This document shows positions 1 through 10,785 of a stretch of 64,000 nt of DNA, one piece after another; positions within the stretch are counted from its first letter, which is position 1; each line of letters opens with the position of its first letter. The stretch is taken from assembly GCF_014529535.1 (NCBI RefSeq), contig NW_023503555.1, positions 744,001 through 808,000 of the forward strand, given 5' to 3'. Both the position numbers and the translations under genes were made by a program. The notes under the pieces are model-generated. The model made no database searches and was not told where the DNA came from. It saw nothing but the letters and a program-made list of their open reading frames with translations. Source of the DNA: Bradysia coprophila. Lineage: Eukaryota; Arthropoda; Insecta; Diptera; Sciaridae.

Positions 1-527
1 ACATTTAACAAAAGCAGTAAGAGATTTATAATCATGATGTAACCGTTTGTAAAGAGTTTAACAACTCTGGTAACAAGAGACTCAATTCGCACAAGCATTT
101 TAGGAAAGGCTGAACTTTATAGATCATAATGCTTTCAAACGTAACCTCACTCTCTTTAGGCTTTAGTTTTGTTAAAGGTTTTGTTCCTTCATTGAGAGAT
201 AACGTGGATAGAATTTCTTTACTAGTATGGCATTTCAAACGTACACTTGACCTATGACCTATGTTGTCAACAAAAGATGATGAAATGCATGTGGAATATG
301 TGGAACGAAAGAATCAAACAAAACCCACAAAAAGTAAAAACTTATGACATAAGTCTTATGTTGAGTTAGGTTTGTTATCCTCCATTGGAATATAAAGCGG
401 CACGAATTTCACCCTTTTCTCTTAGAACAGCATGGATGATATGCGATTCATTTTAAGCAGCAACAATTTATAAATTCAGCTAACAATTTTGACTCTAATC
501 AATTGATTCTTTCTACCGCAAAAACAG
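1..527 (+). other. Non-coding sequence upstream of the AstC last exon
   Basis: AT-rich sequence with no convincing coding exon. It ends in a good acceptor context: a CTAAC-like branch site near 480-485, a pyrimidine-rich stretch, then CAG at 525-527. It is therefore most likely intron of the allatostatin-C gene. No signal-peptide exon is visible here, so the 5' exon(s) should lie left of the window. Confidence 0.5.
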
Positions 528-788
528 GATTCATCCGAAAGTCAACCATCAGTAGCAGATCTGCAAAATTTCCAAAAATTCTATACATCCTATCGTCTAG
601 CTGGTCCCGATGGCTACATGGGTGTCGAGGAATCCAGTCCGGTGGATCGTCTAGCGCTGCAGTATTTGCGAAAGCCGTCGAACGGTGGCGGTCCGTATTG
701 GGACCCAATGTATCGGCTACCGGAAATGAAGCGTCAAGTGAGATATCGTCAGTGCTATTTCAATCCGATTTCATGTTTTAAGAAGTAA
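528..788 (+). CDS. AstC: Allatostatin-C precursor, last exon (partial gene)
   Basis: This exon encodes 86 residues and a stop. It ends in Lys-Arg, then QVRYRQCYFNPISCF, then Lys-Lys and TAA (786-788). That pentadecapeptide is allatostatin-C: N-terminal Gln (probably pyroglutamate after processing), and two Cys six residues apart that form the known disulphide ring. The dibasic sites on both sides are prohormone-convertase sites. Residues upstream form an acidic/neutral spacer with a second conserved-looking stretch (YLRKPSNGG, PYWDPMYRLPEM). In insects AstC is a secreted brain and gut peptide acting on somatostatin-like GPCRs. Phase-0 entry follows the CAG at 527. The signal peptide exon is outside the window. 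Confidence 0.95.
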   Translation, partial: DSSESQPSVADLQNFQKFYTSYRLAGPDGYMGVEESSPVDRLALQYLRKPSNGGGPYWDPMYRLPEMKRQVRYRQCYFNPISCFKK

Positions 789-1140
789 ATCCTCCAGCCA
801 AAAAAAACGATTTTTTTTCGTCGCAAAATCAAAATATGAACATAAAAACATAAATTATATTTTAAGAAAAAAAGAAAAGAAAAAAAAAAACAAACAAAAA
901 ACAAAAGAATTACCAAAATATAAATGTACATTGTATAGTTTTGAATACAGGCAAACCCACAAACCAACCAACAAACTGATTTAATCCTAAACAAAGTAAT
1001 AATTAAAGTCATTACTATTATTCATCATGGACACGATAACATAAATAATACTTAAAGTCCTATACAAACAACCGTCAATATGTATAATTACCTTCATCCT
1101 TAACTTAAATGTATTTCGTCCTCTCTCTCAGAATAAAATA
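789..1140 (+). other. Probable AstC 3' UTR with poly(A) signal
   Basis: A-rich, low-complexity sequence directly downstream of the AstC stop with no open coding frame of interest. A canonical AATAAA lies at 1132-1137 and is the best candidate for the 3' end. Confidence 0.5.
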
Positions 1141-3333
1141 TTTACCTATATTTATGACAAGAAAAGACCCCCTTCTGGTTCCACTGTGTTAATAATCAAA
1201 TGTACATTTTTTCCCTCTCTTTTTAAAATTAAAAACTTGTATTAAATGTGTAACATTGAATGGTCTCAACAAAATAAAAAAAAAAAATGAAAAATTAAAA
1301 GAAAAAATATTTATTACTTTAAAAATAAATAAATTAAATTGTTTGTCGTTAAAACTGAAGACTTTTGTGTGTATTCGATTTTCGGCAAAAAACACACACT
1401 GGACAGATTAGATGTGACCCCGGTACTTGAAACTTTACTTACAAAATAACTGATATCGCTTTTGGTGCCGAATTCTGCGTCTGAACAATGTTACCATTAA
1501 GAAGAGTTACGGAAATGGGGAGGGAAGTCTGTGCACTAAGTTTTACAATGTTGAATTTTTCAACACTAGCCTACGAGTGGAGTTAGTAAGAAAAATTTAG
1601 GGCGTGTTACGTTACAGTTAATGTGAGATGCCGTTCATTCCAACTCTCGCTGGCCCGGTAGTTTCCCAAACTCAGACATTAAAATGAACATTTAAAAAAT
1701 TTGGGCATCCTTACCATTGAGAAAAACCAACGTCTTACCGAAAAGAGGTGGTTTCTAGGTCATCATTGTGTGGAGCTGCTACTGGGAATAGGGTTGGAGG
1801 TGACGGACAATGTTCGTATTACATGGATTTCTTGCAGGAAATGCCTTCTTGAGGTCAAGTCTTCCCAATTCTCGAACTTCAGGTCTTTAAGTGATTTTCC
1901 TAATTTATTTGGTTCCTTCCTGGACTTTTGGGATTAGTGATGGGTTAGTAGGTTGATTCCAACACAGCATTTGACTCAAATGGTAAAACTACTTGCATTA
2001 TTTGGCTCTTACTTTTAGGGTTTGATTCAACACAATTATTCTTATCCTCACTTCAAAAACAACTGAAATCATTCTAGGTGACGTATTCTTCTCCTGAACG
2101 CAAGCACTGCTAGTTTGTGGCGCAAATTGTTTTTGGCAAAATTCTGTTTTGTCTGGTGCTTGTTCCAATTTTCGGACATTTACTGTAAAGATTTCGGACA
2201 ATTTTTTTTTTTAATTTTCACTAAAAAATCGCAAACCGAGGTGCTCTCAAGTCATTTGAAACCATTCAATCAACAAAAAACAAGGTTTTAAATGAAATGA
2301 GCAGGATATACAAAAAATTTGCTGAAGTTTTTTTTAAAGTAGAAGATTTTCACAACGTGAGACCAGAATAGGGGACCCGAAATCTAACAGCTTTCTACAA
2401 AAGTTAGTGTTAAATTCTTTAATTAACTGAAGCCTGGCCGAACATATTCAAGATTGTCCAGTGCCGAACTGGCTACCAAAAGGAGCTTCGGGGAAAACAT
2501 GAAAAAGCCCGTCATACCGGGATGATAATAGTTTCTGCCGAAAGCATAAAGCGTATTTTATGTACAATTTTCAATTCTTTGATCAAAACATATTTTCTCT
2601 GAAATTTTTCGCAAGAGTTTGCTTCGTTTAGTCAAAAATTATTTAGAGGCACCGGTCCTTTTTGAAAAATGTACGACCGCAATTCTGACCACGAATTAGT
2701 TAGCTTTAAATAAAAATTAGTTTTGGTTGTAGTCGTTTGACCAGCTCTGAGAAAAGTGAGCAGTTTAACAAAATTTTCATAAACAGCTCATTGTCGGCCA
2801 AATGTATGCTTTTCAGCAAAGTACCGGTTCCTCTTAAGGAAGTCACTTATTGAAAAAAAAAAGTGAAATAACAAGTACGAGCGAAGCGAGCAAAACTTAT
2901 TTAGATCCAGAAATTTTCTCATTGTAAAAGAAAGTATGTCTCGTACTTAAAACTTCAAGGAAAAGATTTCAAAAAAGAAGTAGTTTCTAAAATCAAGAAC
3001 TTGGTAGAATTTTAGATGTATTTAGTGTTACTCAATGTTACTGTTTTCAGAAATTGAGGCAAAATATTTATTCAAATATTCATTGCGATGAAAAGTTCGG
3101 TAGAAAATATTGGTAGATTGAAAGTACAATTAAAAGTTTGTGTAGCGCGCCGCAGGCGATTTTTTTTTGTATAGACGGTTTTATAAATTTCAATATGTCA
3201 TTCCAGTCAAATCTTGAAGAAAATTTCGGACATTTCGGACAAATGTGTAAAATTTCGGACATTTCGGACAAGTGGGACGCCTGAGATATTTCGATTTATC
3301 TTTTCATTCTCTCCAATCTCTTCTTTCAATCAG
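1141..3333. other. Intergenic; short TTTCGGACA tracts
   Basis: No gene recognised. Two tracts contain repeated TTTCGGACA words (about 2170-2200 and 3215-3270), a small degenerate tandem array. N-terminal exons of the ionotropic-receptor-like gene that follows may lie here, but I could not place them. Confidence 0.35.
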
Positions 3334-6300
3334 ATACCGAAAATCTCGACAGCTTAAGCAGGAGCAGCTACATGCATTAAAACATCTGATGGAAATGTTT
3401 AGCATCAAAATGACGATACGTCGTGTAAAAAATTGGGGTGGTTTAAATGCAGATGGAACAAAATTGTAGCACAATTTCAGGTCAGTTGAAATGCAGTTTG
3501 AGTTAGTGTTTTTGTTGGAATATGGCCCATTGAAATAATTGTGATCGCGTAACCTTGTCATATATAAACCTTGGTATAAACCAAAAATTTGTGAACGAAT
3601 GGAATGACATAAATGAGAGAACAATGGGTACCTACGACATAACTGAAAAAGTGAAGCTAAAGTTCAGTGTTAACTTTCAAAGATGTCAGTCTATCTCAAT
3701 TAAGTCATTACATATGAACCACTAAAATCATGATTTTTATCATAATTATCTACTGTGCGAGACTGTTCACATATGACGTCGCGCAGTTAGGCTAATTTTG
3801 ACCCTTTTTGCGTGACGAAGAAGAAGGTTTCGAAAAATCTGTTAAATTTGTGAACGGCCCCTTACTAAAATCTTACACAGGTTATTATACAAGAGAACCG
3901 ACTTTTATCTCATCACGTGTGCTTACACTGACGACCTTACTTTTTTCTTTCTTTATTTATCAGTATTATGATTCGTTTATCGTAGGTAATTATAATTAGC
4001 TTAGAGCACGTCATTATTTTGGGAGGTGCGTACATTTTTTGTGATAATAAACAGGATCTCTGCTAATGGAAGCTCCAAAGACTACAAAAACTGTCTCATT
4101 GTTGAACAGTGAACTGGATTTCGTTATGGACGATGTACCATACGTGAGAGACTTTTTCCAACATATTCGAGAGGAGAATTCAGTTCGAATGTACCAAAAA
4201 ATCATGATGTTGGCATTTAACACAGATGGACACATTTGACACTATTCGTTTGAGATACTAAATTGTATGTGACATGATCATGTGTGTAATATACTAAAAA
4301 CATCACTTTTCAGGCCTTTGTTCAGGTGGAAAAAAATCAAAAAGTTTAAAATTTTCGAGTACACTAGACCATGCTCACTAGGGTGATCACGAAAATAATA
4401 AAAAAAATGAAGTTCGAAGCTTCCATGCGCACCTCTGAAAACTGACTTTTTGGTCCCAAAGCTATAGTGAAATCAGTACTGGCGACTGTGTGAAAAAAAA
4501 GTTGTTAAGTGTATATGATAATTACTCGTAGAGTTCAATTTGGCATACTTTAAAATTAAAAAGAAGTTGACTCACCGATGAAAAATTACAAGAAGTGCTC
4601 CCGACCATGACTTTTTGAGAATTTTTCTGGATTTAAAGCTTGGTGAAATCTGTGACTGGAAAGCAATATAGTGGTGTCATAGCTCATTTTAAAGAACTTT
4701 CAAACGAATATAGACTCGACGTAAGGTTTCACCGGGTTACAGATTCGTTGACTTTCCAGTGTGTAAAAAATGGTACGAGAAAAACCATATTTTTTAATTT
4801 TTCACAGAATTTATGCAAAAACGGTTCCGAATTGTTCTCAGTATTGCTGGCGTTGACATGCAGCTTCTCTAGGAGGAAATAGCCGACTTTTGGGGTACTT
4901 TAACTGTCGTATCTTCGATCATCGAAAAATCATCAAAATTACACATTTTTTGAAATTTCTCCTTATACCGCTCATTTTTCCCAGTATAGCTGCATTATTA
5001 ACGCCAGCAACACTGAGTTTTTCTCGTATCATATTTTACACACTAGAAGATCAACGAATCTGTAACCCGGTCTACATTCGTCTATATTCGTTTGAAAGAT
5101 CTTGAAAATCCCTTTAAAATGAGCTACGACACCAGGTGCCATGAATAATCCCCCAGTCCAAGAGCATCCACTGCGTGTCCGTTAACTTCCAATCTAATAT
5201 TTTCCATTTCAATATCATCCAGTCTAACATCATCCAGTTCAATTTCATCCAGTCCAACAATATCCACTGTCCATTTTCATCGAGTCCAATAACATCCACG
5301 CATTTTGTATAAGGAAAATCTTTTTGTATAAGGAAAATTGAGATGGCTGAATATTATTGGACTGGATGAAATTGACGTGGATATAATTGGACTGGATGAA
5401 AATGGACAGTGGATATTATTGGACTGGACGATATTGAACTGGACGCTATTAGATGGGAAGTTAATGGACGCTGTGGATGTTATTGGACTGGGGGATAATG
5501 CGCGTTACGACGACACCACTATATTGCTTTCCAGCCACAGATTTCACCAAGCTTTAAATCCAGAAAAATTCTCAAAAAGTCATGGTCGGGAGCACTCTTG
5601 TAATTTTTCATCGGTGAGTCAATTTTTTTTTTTAATTTTAAAGTATGCCAAATGGAAGCCACGGTCTCTACGAGTAATTATCATGTACACTTAACAAAAA
5701 AAAAATTCACACAGTCGCCAGAACTGATCTCACTATAGCTTTGGGACCAAAAAGACGGTTTTCAGAGGTGCGCACGGGGGGAGCTTCGAACTTCAATTTT
5801 TTTTAGTATTCTCGTGATCAGGGGACCATTCTGCGTCGAACCTACCAAGAGGCCTTAAAAAACAAAATACTTTCGTCAAAACGTTACACCCTAACTCAGG
5901 GCCTATTTTACGGAAACATGTTTCTCAAGTTTTTGAAAGTTTCCAAAATGTTTCTGAAAAGTTTCTTAAAGTTTCTAGAAAAGTTTCCTTAAAAAACTTT
6001 AAGAAACTTTAAGAAACATTTTGGAAACTTTCAGAAACTCGAGAAACATGTTTCCGTAAAATAGGCCCTGCCCTAACGCTCACCTTCACTAAAAAAGGTC
6101 GTTCCGTTCTTTGTTACTTTTACACTAGATCTAGACGCTCGAAGCTATCTCAATAAAATGTGTGTTCCGGGGTTTTCGCTACAATTATCGAGAACCAGTT
6201 TCCTTCGCGCCTCTTTCGAAAATTGACCACCGCTATTATACAATTCGATTTGAATTATTGTTTTGTGTTCGACATTGTAGCTTTTCTTACCGACAATGTG

Positions 6301-6633
6301 TTGTGCGACTTACCAGAAGTGAAATATGCACAGAGAATTCCAACGGGGCCAGGATTACCGACTAAGTCTCCACGGTCTCCACTGAGGGAGATCATTAAAA
6401 TTGGCATAAGGAAATTGTATGAAAATGGTTTTTTAGCACACAATTGGAGGATGGCATATTTACTGGGTGCTCGGTCTGATGTTGATGTGGTGCCAATCGA
6501 CATTCACCATTTTTCATCAGCATTGTACGCACTGGGTTTTGGAATGCAATATAGCATCGGCATTTTGATTGGAGAGCTAGTTGTGAAAAAATTGCTAATT
6601 ATTATCAAAGCTCGACACAGTCGTCGAAAGTAA
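3334..6633 (+). CDS. Ionotropic-receptor-like protein (divergent, partial model)
   Basis: Several consecutive exon-like segments read as the ligand-gated channel half of an insect ionotropic receptor (IR, an iGluR-derived chemosensory family). 3334-3465 ends in VKNWGGLNADGTKL, like the S1 ligand-binding region. About 3620-3706 holds the pattern TEKVKLKFSVNF. About 3811-3985 contains SSRVLTLTTLLFSFFIYQYY, the membrane segment after the pore. It splices in frame (ATCGTAG/GT ... ACAG at 4054) to 4055-about 4226 (GSLLMEAPKTTKTVSLLNSE, S2 region). About 6145-6633 carries the S2 C-terminal part and final membrane helix (HHFSSALYALGFGMQYSIGI). A foldback element and a hairpin occupy the 4.23-6.14 kb intron. 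N-terminal exons and some junctions are unplaced, so it may be a full gene or a decaying one. The family call rests on pattern recognition only. Confidence 0.55.
4379..5825. mobile_element. Compound foldback DNA transposon, about 305-bp inverted arms
   Basis: The left arm 4381-4685 is the imperfect reverse complement of 5510-5825; both begin near TGATCACGA. Between them lie two more inverted pairs. One hairpin (about 4682-5117) is internal to the left half. The other (about 5131-5300 against 5338-5512) is built from degenerate tandem units around ATTGGACTGGATGAAA. The ORFs crossing it are by-products of the repeats. It lies in an intron of the IR-like gene. Arms diverge by several percent with small indels, so it is not recent. 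Confidence 0.8.
5898..6069. repeat. Long palindrome of GTTTCTTAAA-type units
   Basis: AGGGCCTATTTTACGGAAAC at 5898 pairs with its reverse complement ending at 6069. The interior consists of degenerate short words GAAACTTT/AAAGTTTC. This is a non-coding hairpin, probably a small MITE expanded by slippage. Confidence 0.75.
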
Positions 6634-7559
6634 AGACAATAGAAGTGGATTTGTTTCGGTCAACATTTCTTTACATATCCTCATTGACTTTGACCTTTAA
6701 AAAGAATAAATTTACTGCAAAGTTAATCAAAACCAGAACTTTAAGGGTTTCATGTTACCTAATAGCTCATTGTTAGAACTATCACAAAGCTATCATTCCA
6801 TTAGAATTAATTTAAAATGTAATAGCCTTTCAATGTACACCGTTATTACTTCAGAATAAGAGTTCAGTAAGCAATTTGAAAACAATTTGCGTTGAATGCA
6901 TATTACTAGGCGCTACCATTTGGATGGGTCAGCTCCATTGACTGATGAGACTTTCTTTTATTCTGCTTTTTATCCTCTTTTGTTTTGAATTCGTTCCACG
7001 AAAGTTGTCCCGTCCAAATGTATCGACATGCCCGAGGAATCGTAAAATATTACCAGATCAGATTCTGTATGTCTTCGATTGCATGGATTGAGAGAATTGT
7101 TCTCATCACTCCCGGATTTAGATTTTTATGCACTGCTCCTGGACTATTATTATTGTAAATGGTAGGTTTCGGTCTTCGGGCTTATGAGGGAAATGTGGGT
7201 CATCTCTTACCTTTTTACGGTCTTATCAACAGATAAAGAATTAAATTATAATTCCAAAACTACTGACTGATGTCAGTCAAAAAACCTTACAAATGGAAAT
7301 GCGACGCAGGTCGCAACTGATATAATTTTAGGTGATGCATTTGTAAGCTAAAAATTTCAAAGCAAAAGTTTGACCCAAAATATTTTAGAAACAAAATCTT
7401 TTCGAAAGAAATTTGCGTCGCAAGTGGCCAATGTTGAGGAAACAGCTGTTCGGGAAATTTTTAAAATAGAAAAGTAAACCGAATAATCTACCACTTCTTA
7501 ACAATTCAACAAAATTTTTATTTAAGTTCATTTCAAAACTTGAACACTTCATGGTTGGT
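6634..7559. other. Intergenic, no gene recognised
   Basis: AT-rich spacer between the convergent IR-like gene (+) and the chitin-binding gene (-). I see no conserved frame, RNA or clear repeat. Confidence 0.4.
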
Positions 7560-7792
7560 TCACCAGTCGCATTCCTCTGGTGGGATACACATTTGTCGAC
7601 CGACATAAAAGTGTGTCCCAGAGGGACATACTTGACGAATTGGTGACGAAAATTCATCAGGACATACGAAGAAAGCACGACAATCGTCGGGATCAACATA
7701 GTAAAAACCAGGTGAAGATTCCTCACATGTTGAAGCCAATGCTGCGACCTCGGCTGCGACAACGAACAGTAGAATCGTAAAAGTAATCAAAG
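7560..7792 (-). CDS. Secreted single-domain chitin-binding (peritrophin-A, CBM14) protein, last exon
   Basis: The exon starts after a good acceptor (TTCTTGCAG, ending 7793) and runs to TGA at 7562-7560. It opens with a hydrophobic core (LITFTILLFVVAAEVAALAS), the end of a signal peptide. A compact six-Cys domain follows with FYYVDPDDCRAFFVC, CPSGTHFYV and CIPPEEC, the usual spacing of insect peritrophin-A/CBM14 domains that bind chitin in peritrophic matrix or cuticle. The aromatic residues before the second Cys are typical. At about 60 mature residues it is a minimal one-domain member. The initiator ATG must lie in an upstream exon contributing one base of a split codon; I could not locate it. 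Confidence 0.8.
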
Positions 7793-9709
7793 CTGCAAGA
7801 AAAATAATAAAATTCAAAGATCTCGAGCGTAAATCGAACGAATTGAGAAATTGTCCTTTTTTGACGAAATTTTCTGAAAGGAAGAATCCTTTTTTTTCAA
7901 ACAATTACGGAAGATAGTTCTCAAGTAATGGATCCGTCAACTATCACAATCAAAATTGTGTAATGACGAAAATAAAACCTATTTCGGTTCAAAATTACGT
8001 CATTTCAATGAGCTTTTGAAAACGATTTATTTGATTCGAAATTATTTAATTGGAATAGCGTACTCTTCATTGTTTTTGTGTCCAGGTTTCTGCGTCAACT
8101 CGTTTCGAATGATCAACAGCAACTAACTGTAATGAACGACTCAAATTAATGAAAGAAAGATGAAACGATGATTATGAACTGCGTCAACGCATCAGCATTT
8201 GCGTATCTGGATTTCAGATACCACAATCGGACAGTGTATCATACATTCAACTTACACTTATACAAACAAGTTCATACAACTAAAATATTTTTTATGTCAT
8301 TGGCAAGTGCAGTGCAAATGCCTCTAAATTGATCGCGTTCGATTGGTTATCTCAACTTGATGCTTGAAGGTAGGTTCATTAGAAAATTCGTTTTATCTCA
8401 AAGTAAAGTGACGCACTCTGGAAATTCCAAATTTTTTATTAAAGATTTCATTCAGAAGCTCGTGTCGATAAATTATTGCATCCATTGTTTGACGATTAGC
8501 TATGTGATTGCCTTTTCTTTTAAAGATAAGAAGTTAATTAAAAAGCAATCTTATCGACCCTGAAGAATTATGGAACGTCTTTATATAAGCAAATAATTTA
8601 AAGAATTCTCAGCTTCCAAAGAGATTGTTTGATTAAATTCAAAGATCACTACTCATCTTTAGATGAGACAACAATAGCTGCAGCGCCGGACTGGCCCAAT
8701 GGGCTTTCTTGCGATTCCCGAAGGGCCTTTTGATTTTTGTATGGATAAATGACAACGAAGGGCTTTTTGAAAAATTTCTCCATACAACGCCCGAAGGCCT
8801 TTTTTGAGCCAGTCCGGCACTGAATAGCTGTGAAGACGAATCCTAGTTAGCGCCACAATCGAGGGATTACGGAGTCATAGTCTTTACCATGTACTTCTAC
8901 ATGAACCATGTACCATGAACAGTGCGATTGTGCATACAAATGCGATCAAAGGTTTCTCGGAAATAATGAAAACTGCACTCCCAATTTTTTGATGTGTTAA
9001 ATGGGATGTGCTGCCTTTATTTCAAGCGTGTAAAATTAGGGTAGTAATCAACAAAATACTAAATTTGTACTTTGACACTTCATCCTGACCTGACTCATGC
9101 TACAACCTTTTCGACCTGACAATATTTTTATTAGAAAAATCCATCAATTCTCTACCATTCACCTACCAGATCAAAATCGACAAACCGGAAAGATAATTTA
9201 AGAGAGCTGAATGCGTGATCTGATGACCTTTTCGGAAAGGTATGGAATACGCGTAGGTTGAATGGAATGACAACATTAGACAAAAAATAATATGACACCC
9301 ACAGTACCGCTTTGTAATACGTTTCCTTGAAGAGATATTTTTCTTTGAAAGTACTGGAAAAACCACACTCGACGTGGATTTTTGAACATTGACAAACGAG
9401 AGTTCAAAAGAGTTCACTTGTAGCAGGTAACTTTGGGTTCCAGGTAATCATCACTCAACGCCCTACGAACAATACAGTTGCAAGTTAGATATGGAGACAA
9501 AGTTACCTTTTAGTATTGAGTATTGACTACATTTTTGACACTCTAGAAAAAGAGCACAGATCGAGTACAAACACCACCTGACTGTTCAAAGATTTTCCGA
9601 AACATCTTCAGAACTACTAAACTGACCATTCTGTGCATTTTATAGGCCATTTGAAACTAACATTTTCGGATTATTCTGACCTTTATTGGTGTAAATTATT
9701 ATAAATCGA
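7793..9709. other. Intergenic with one hairpin repeat
   Basis: No gene recognised except the missing first exon of the chitin-binding gene, which may be here. It holds a hairpin repeat at 8683-8822 (separate entry). A CAGGTAAC/CCAGGTAAT-bearing fragment near 9418-9450 resembles part of the 11.8-kb MITE. Confidence 0.35.
8683..8822. repeat. Hairpin repeat with GCCGGACTGGCYC ends
   Basis: GCGCCGGACTGGCCCAATGG at the left end is matched by the inverted GAGCCAGTCCGGCAC at the right end. The interior holds inverted GGGCTTT/AAGGCC words. Related ends occur at 45933-46075 and 48644-48716, with interior-type fragments at 41855-41930 and 46155-46270, so this is a dispersed MITE-like family. Confidence 0.65.
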
Positions 9710-10785
9710 TTACCAAAACCAAGCACCACTTCCTCGATTTGGTTCAACACCTCCATTTCCATTCAACGTTCCAGTTCGAGTTCCAACTCCAGTTCCAAGA
9801 ACCATTTGTTCCATCAGTGCATCGCCCCTGAAGCTATTCTCGACACTCATAATCTGATATTTTTCATTCACATGAAGCACGCTGTTACCGAAGAATTCCA
9901 CTTTGCGTCCATGTGGCGGTACATTTAACCAAGTGCCATTTCTCATTGGACATCGTAGCGCTCCGGTCATGTGACCCCAGTGTCTGAATTTGAATGAAAC
10001 TCTGGGAGGTGGTGAAAACACCTCCAGCACTTCTATGGCAAATCCGCTGCCCAATGCAGTTTGAAAGGTGTTATCGGCAGTTGAACTGTTGATGTAGTCT
10101 CTTGAGTAAAATTCCGATCGACCGAGAAACATATTGTAAGACCCAATCTGGAAAATTTCCGCCAACGATAGTCGTTCACCGTTATTAACCATGAAGTAAT
10201 TGTCCGGTACTACCGTCACCCACTGTTTTGAATTTCGTTTGTGGCGTAATTCTTTGTCCCAGTTTTTTATTAAGTTTGAAATTCGGTCTTCCATTGAACC
10301 TTCCGGATGAATTATTGTGCGTTCTGATTGGATAGAAAAAATTAGACATGCGCTGTGGATATGACATGAAGCAACTATTTACCAGTGACAAACAGCGCAT
10401 CAACGGAACTATAATCAGGTTTACTGCCTGCTGCCCATTCCGTTGTTCCATCGTCGTCGTCTAAGACCGCGTTTCGATTTCTCAAGTACGAGGGAAGACA
10501 TTCATAGGGTAAGTTGTCGGTGACTTTAGCAGCATTCGGAGGAAATGGTTGAAGCATTGGACAATTTGCATTATTTTGATTTCCATATTGCATGGATCCA
10601 AAGGGCACATCTAGAGCGTAAATTAAAAAAAAAGTTTCATTTGATAGGCAAATCATTGAAGCACACTATTGAATGTACAGACGTTGGTCATAGTGATGTC
10701 CCGAGCTTCTGTAACACCATCCTACTGTGATAAGCGAACAAACGATGATGAGACGTAAACCGAGGTTACTCATATAGATTTCCAT
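9710..10785 (-). CDS. Secreted 'pathogen-related' SnoaL-like protein
   Basis: Three-exon model, 314 residues. Exon 1 is 10785-10683 (signal peptide around LRLIIVCSLITVGWC), exon 2 is 10610-10383, exon 3 is 10323-9710; phases fit and the total is a multiple of three. The first donor (C/GTCTGT) is weak. Exons 2-3 closely resemble the layout of plant pathogen-related proteins of the SnoaL-like fold: IHPEGSMEDRISNLIKNWDK, then WVTVVPDNYFMVNNGE, LAEIFQIGSYN, FAIEVLEVFSPPP and the hallmark FKFRHWG. SnoaL-like cups bind small hydrophobic ligands or act as isomerases; the substrate here is unknown. A Gly/Thr-rich tail ends the protein. The protein-family match is strong; the function is inferred only from the fold. 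Confidence 0.8.

Noticed and set aside
6160-6365. Second overlapping small ORF in the receptor exon
   Set aside because: It is an alternative frame of the exon that encodes the IR-like C-terminus.
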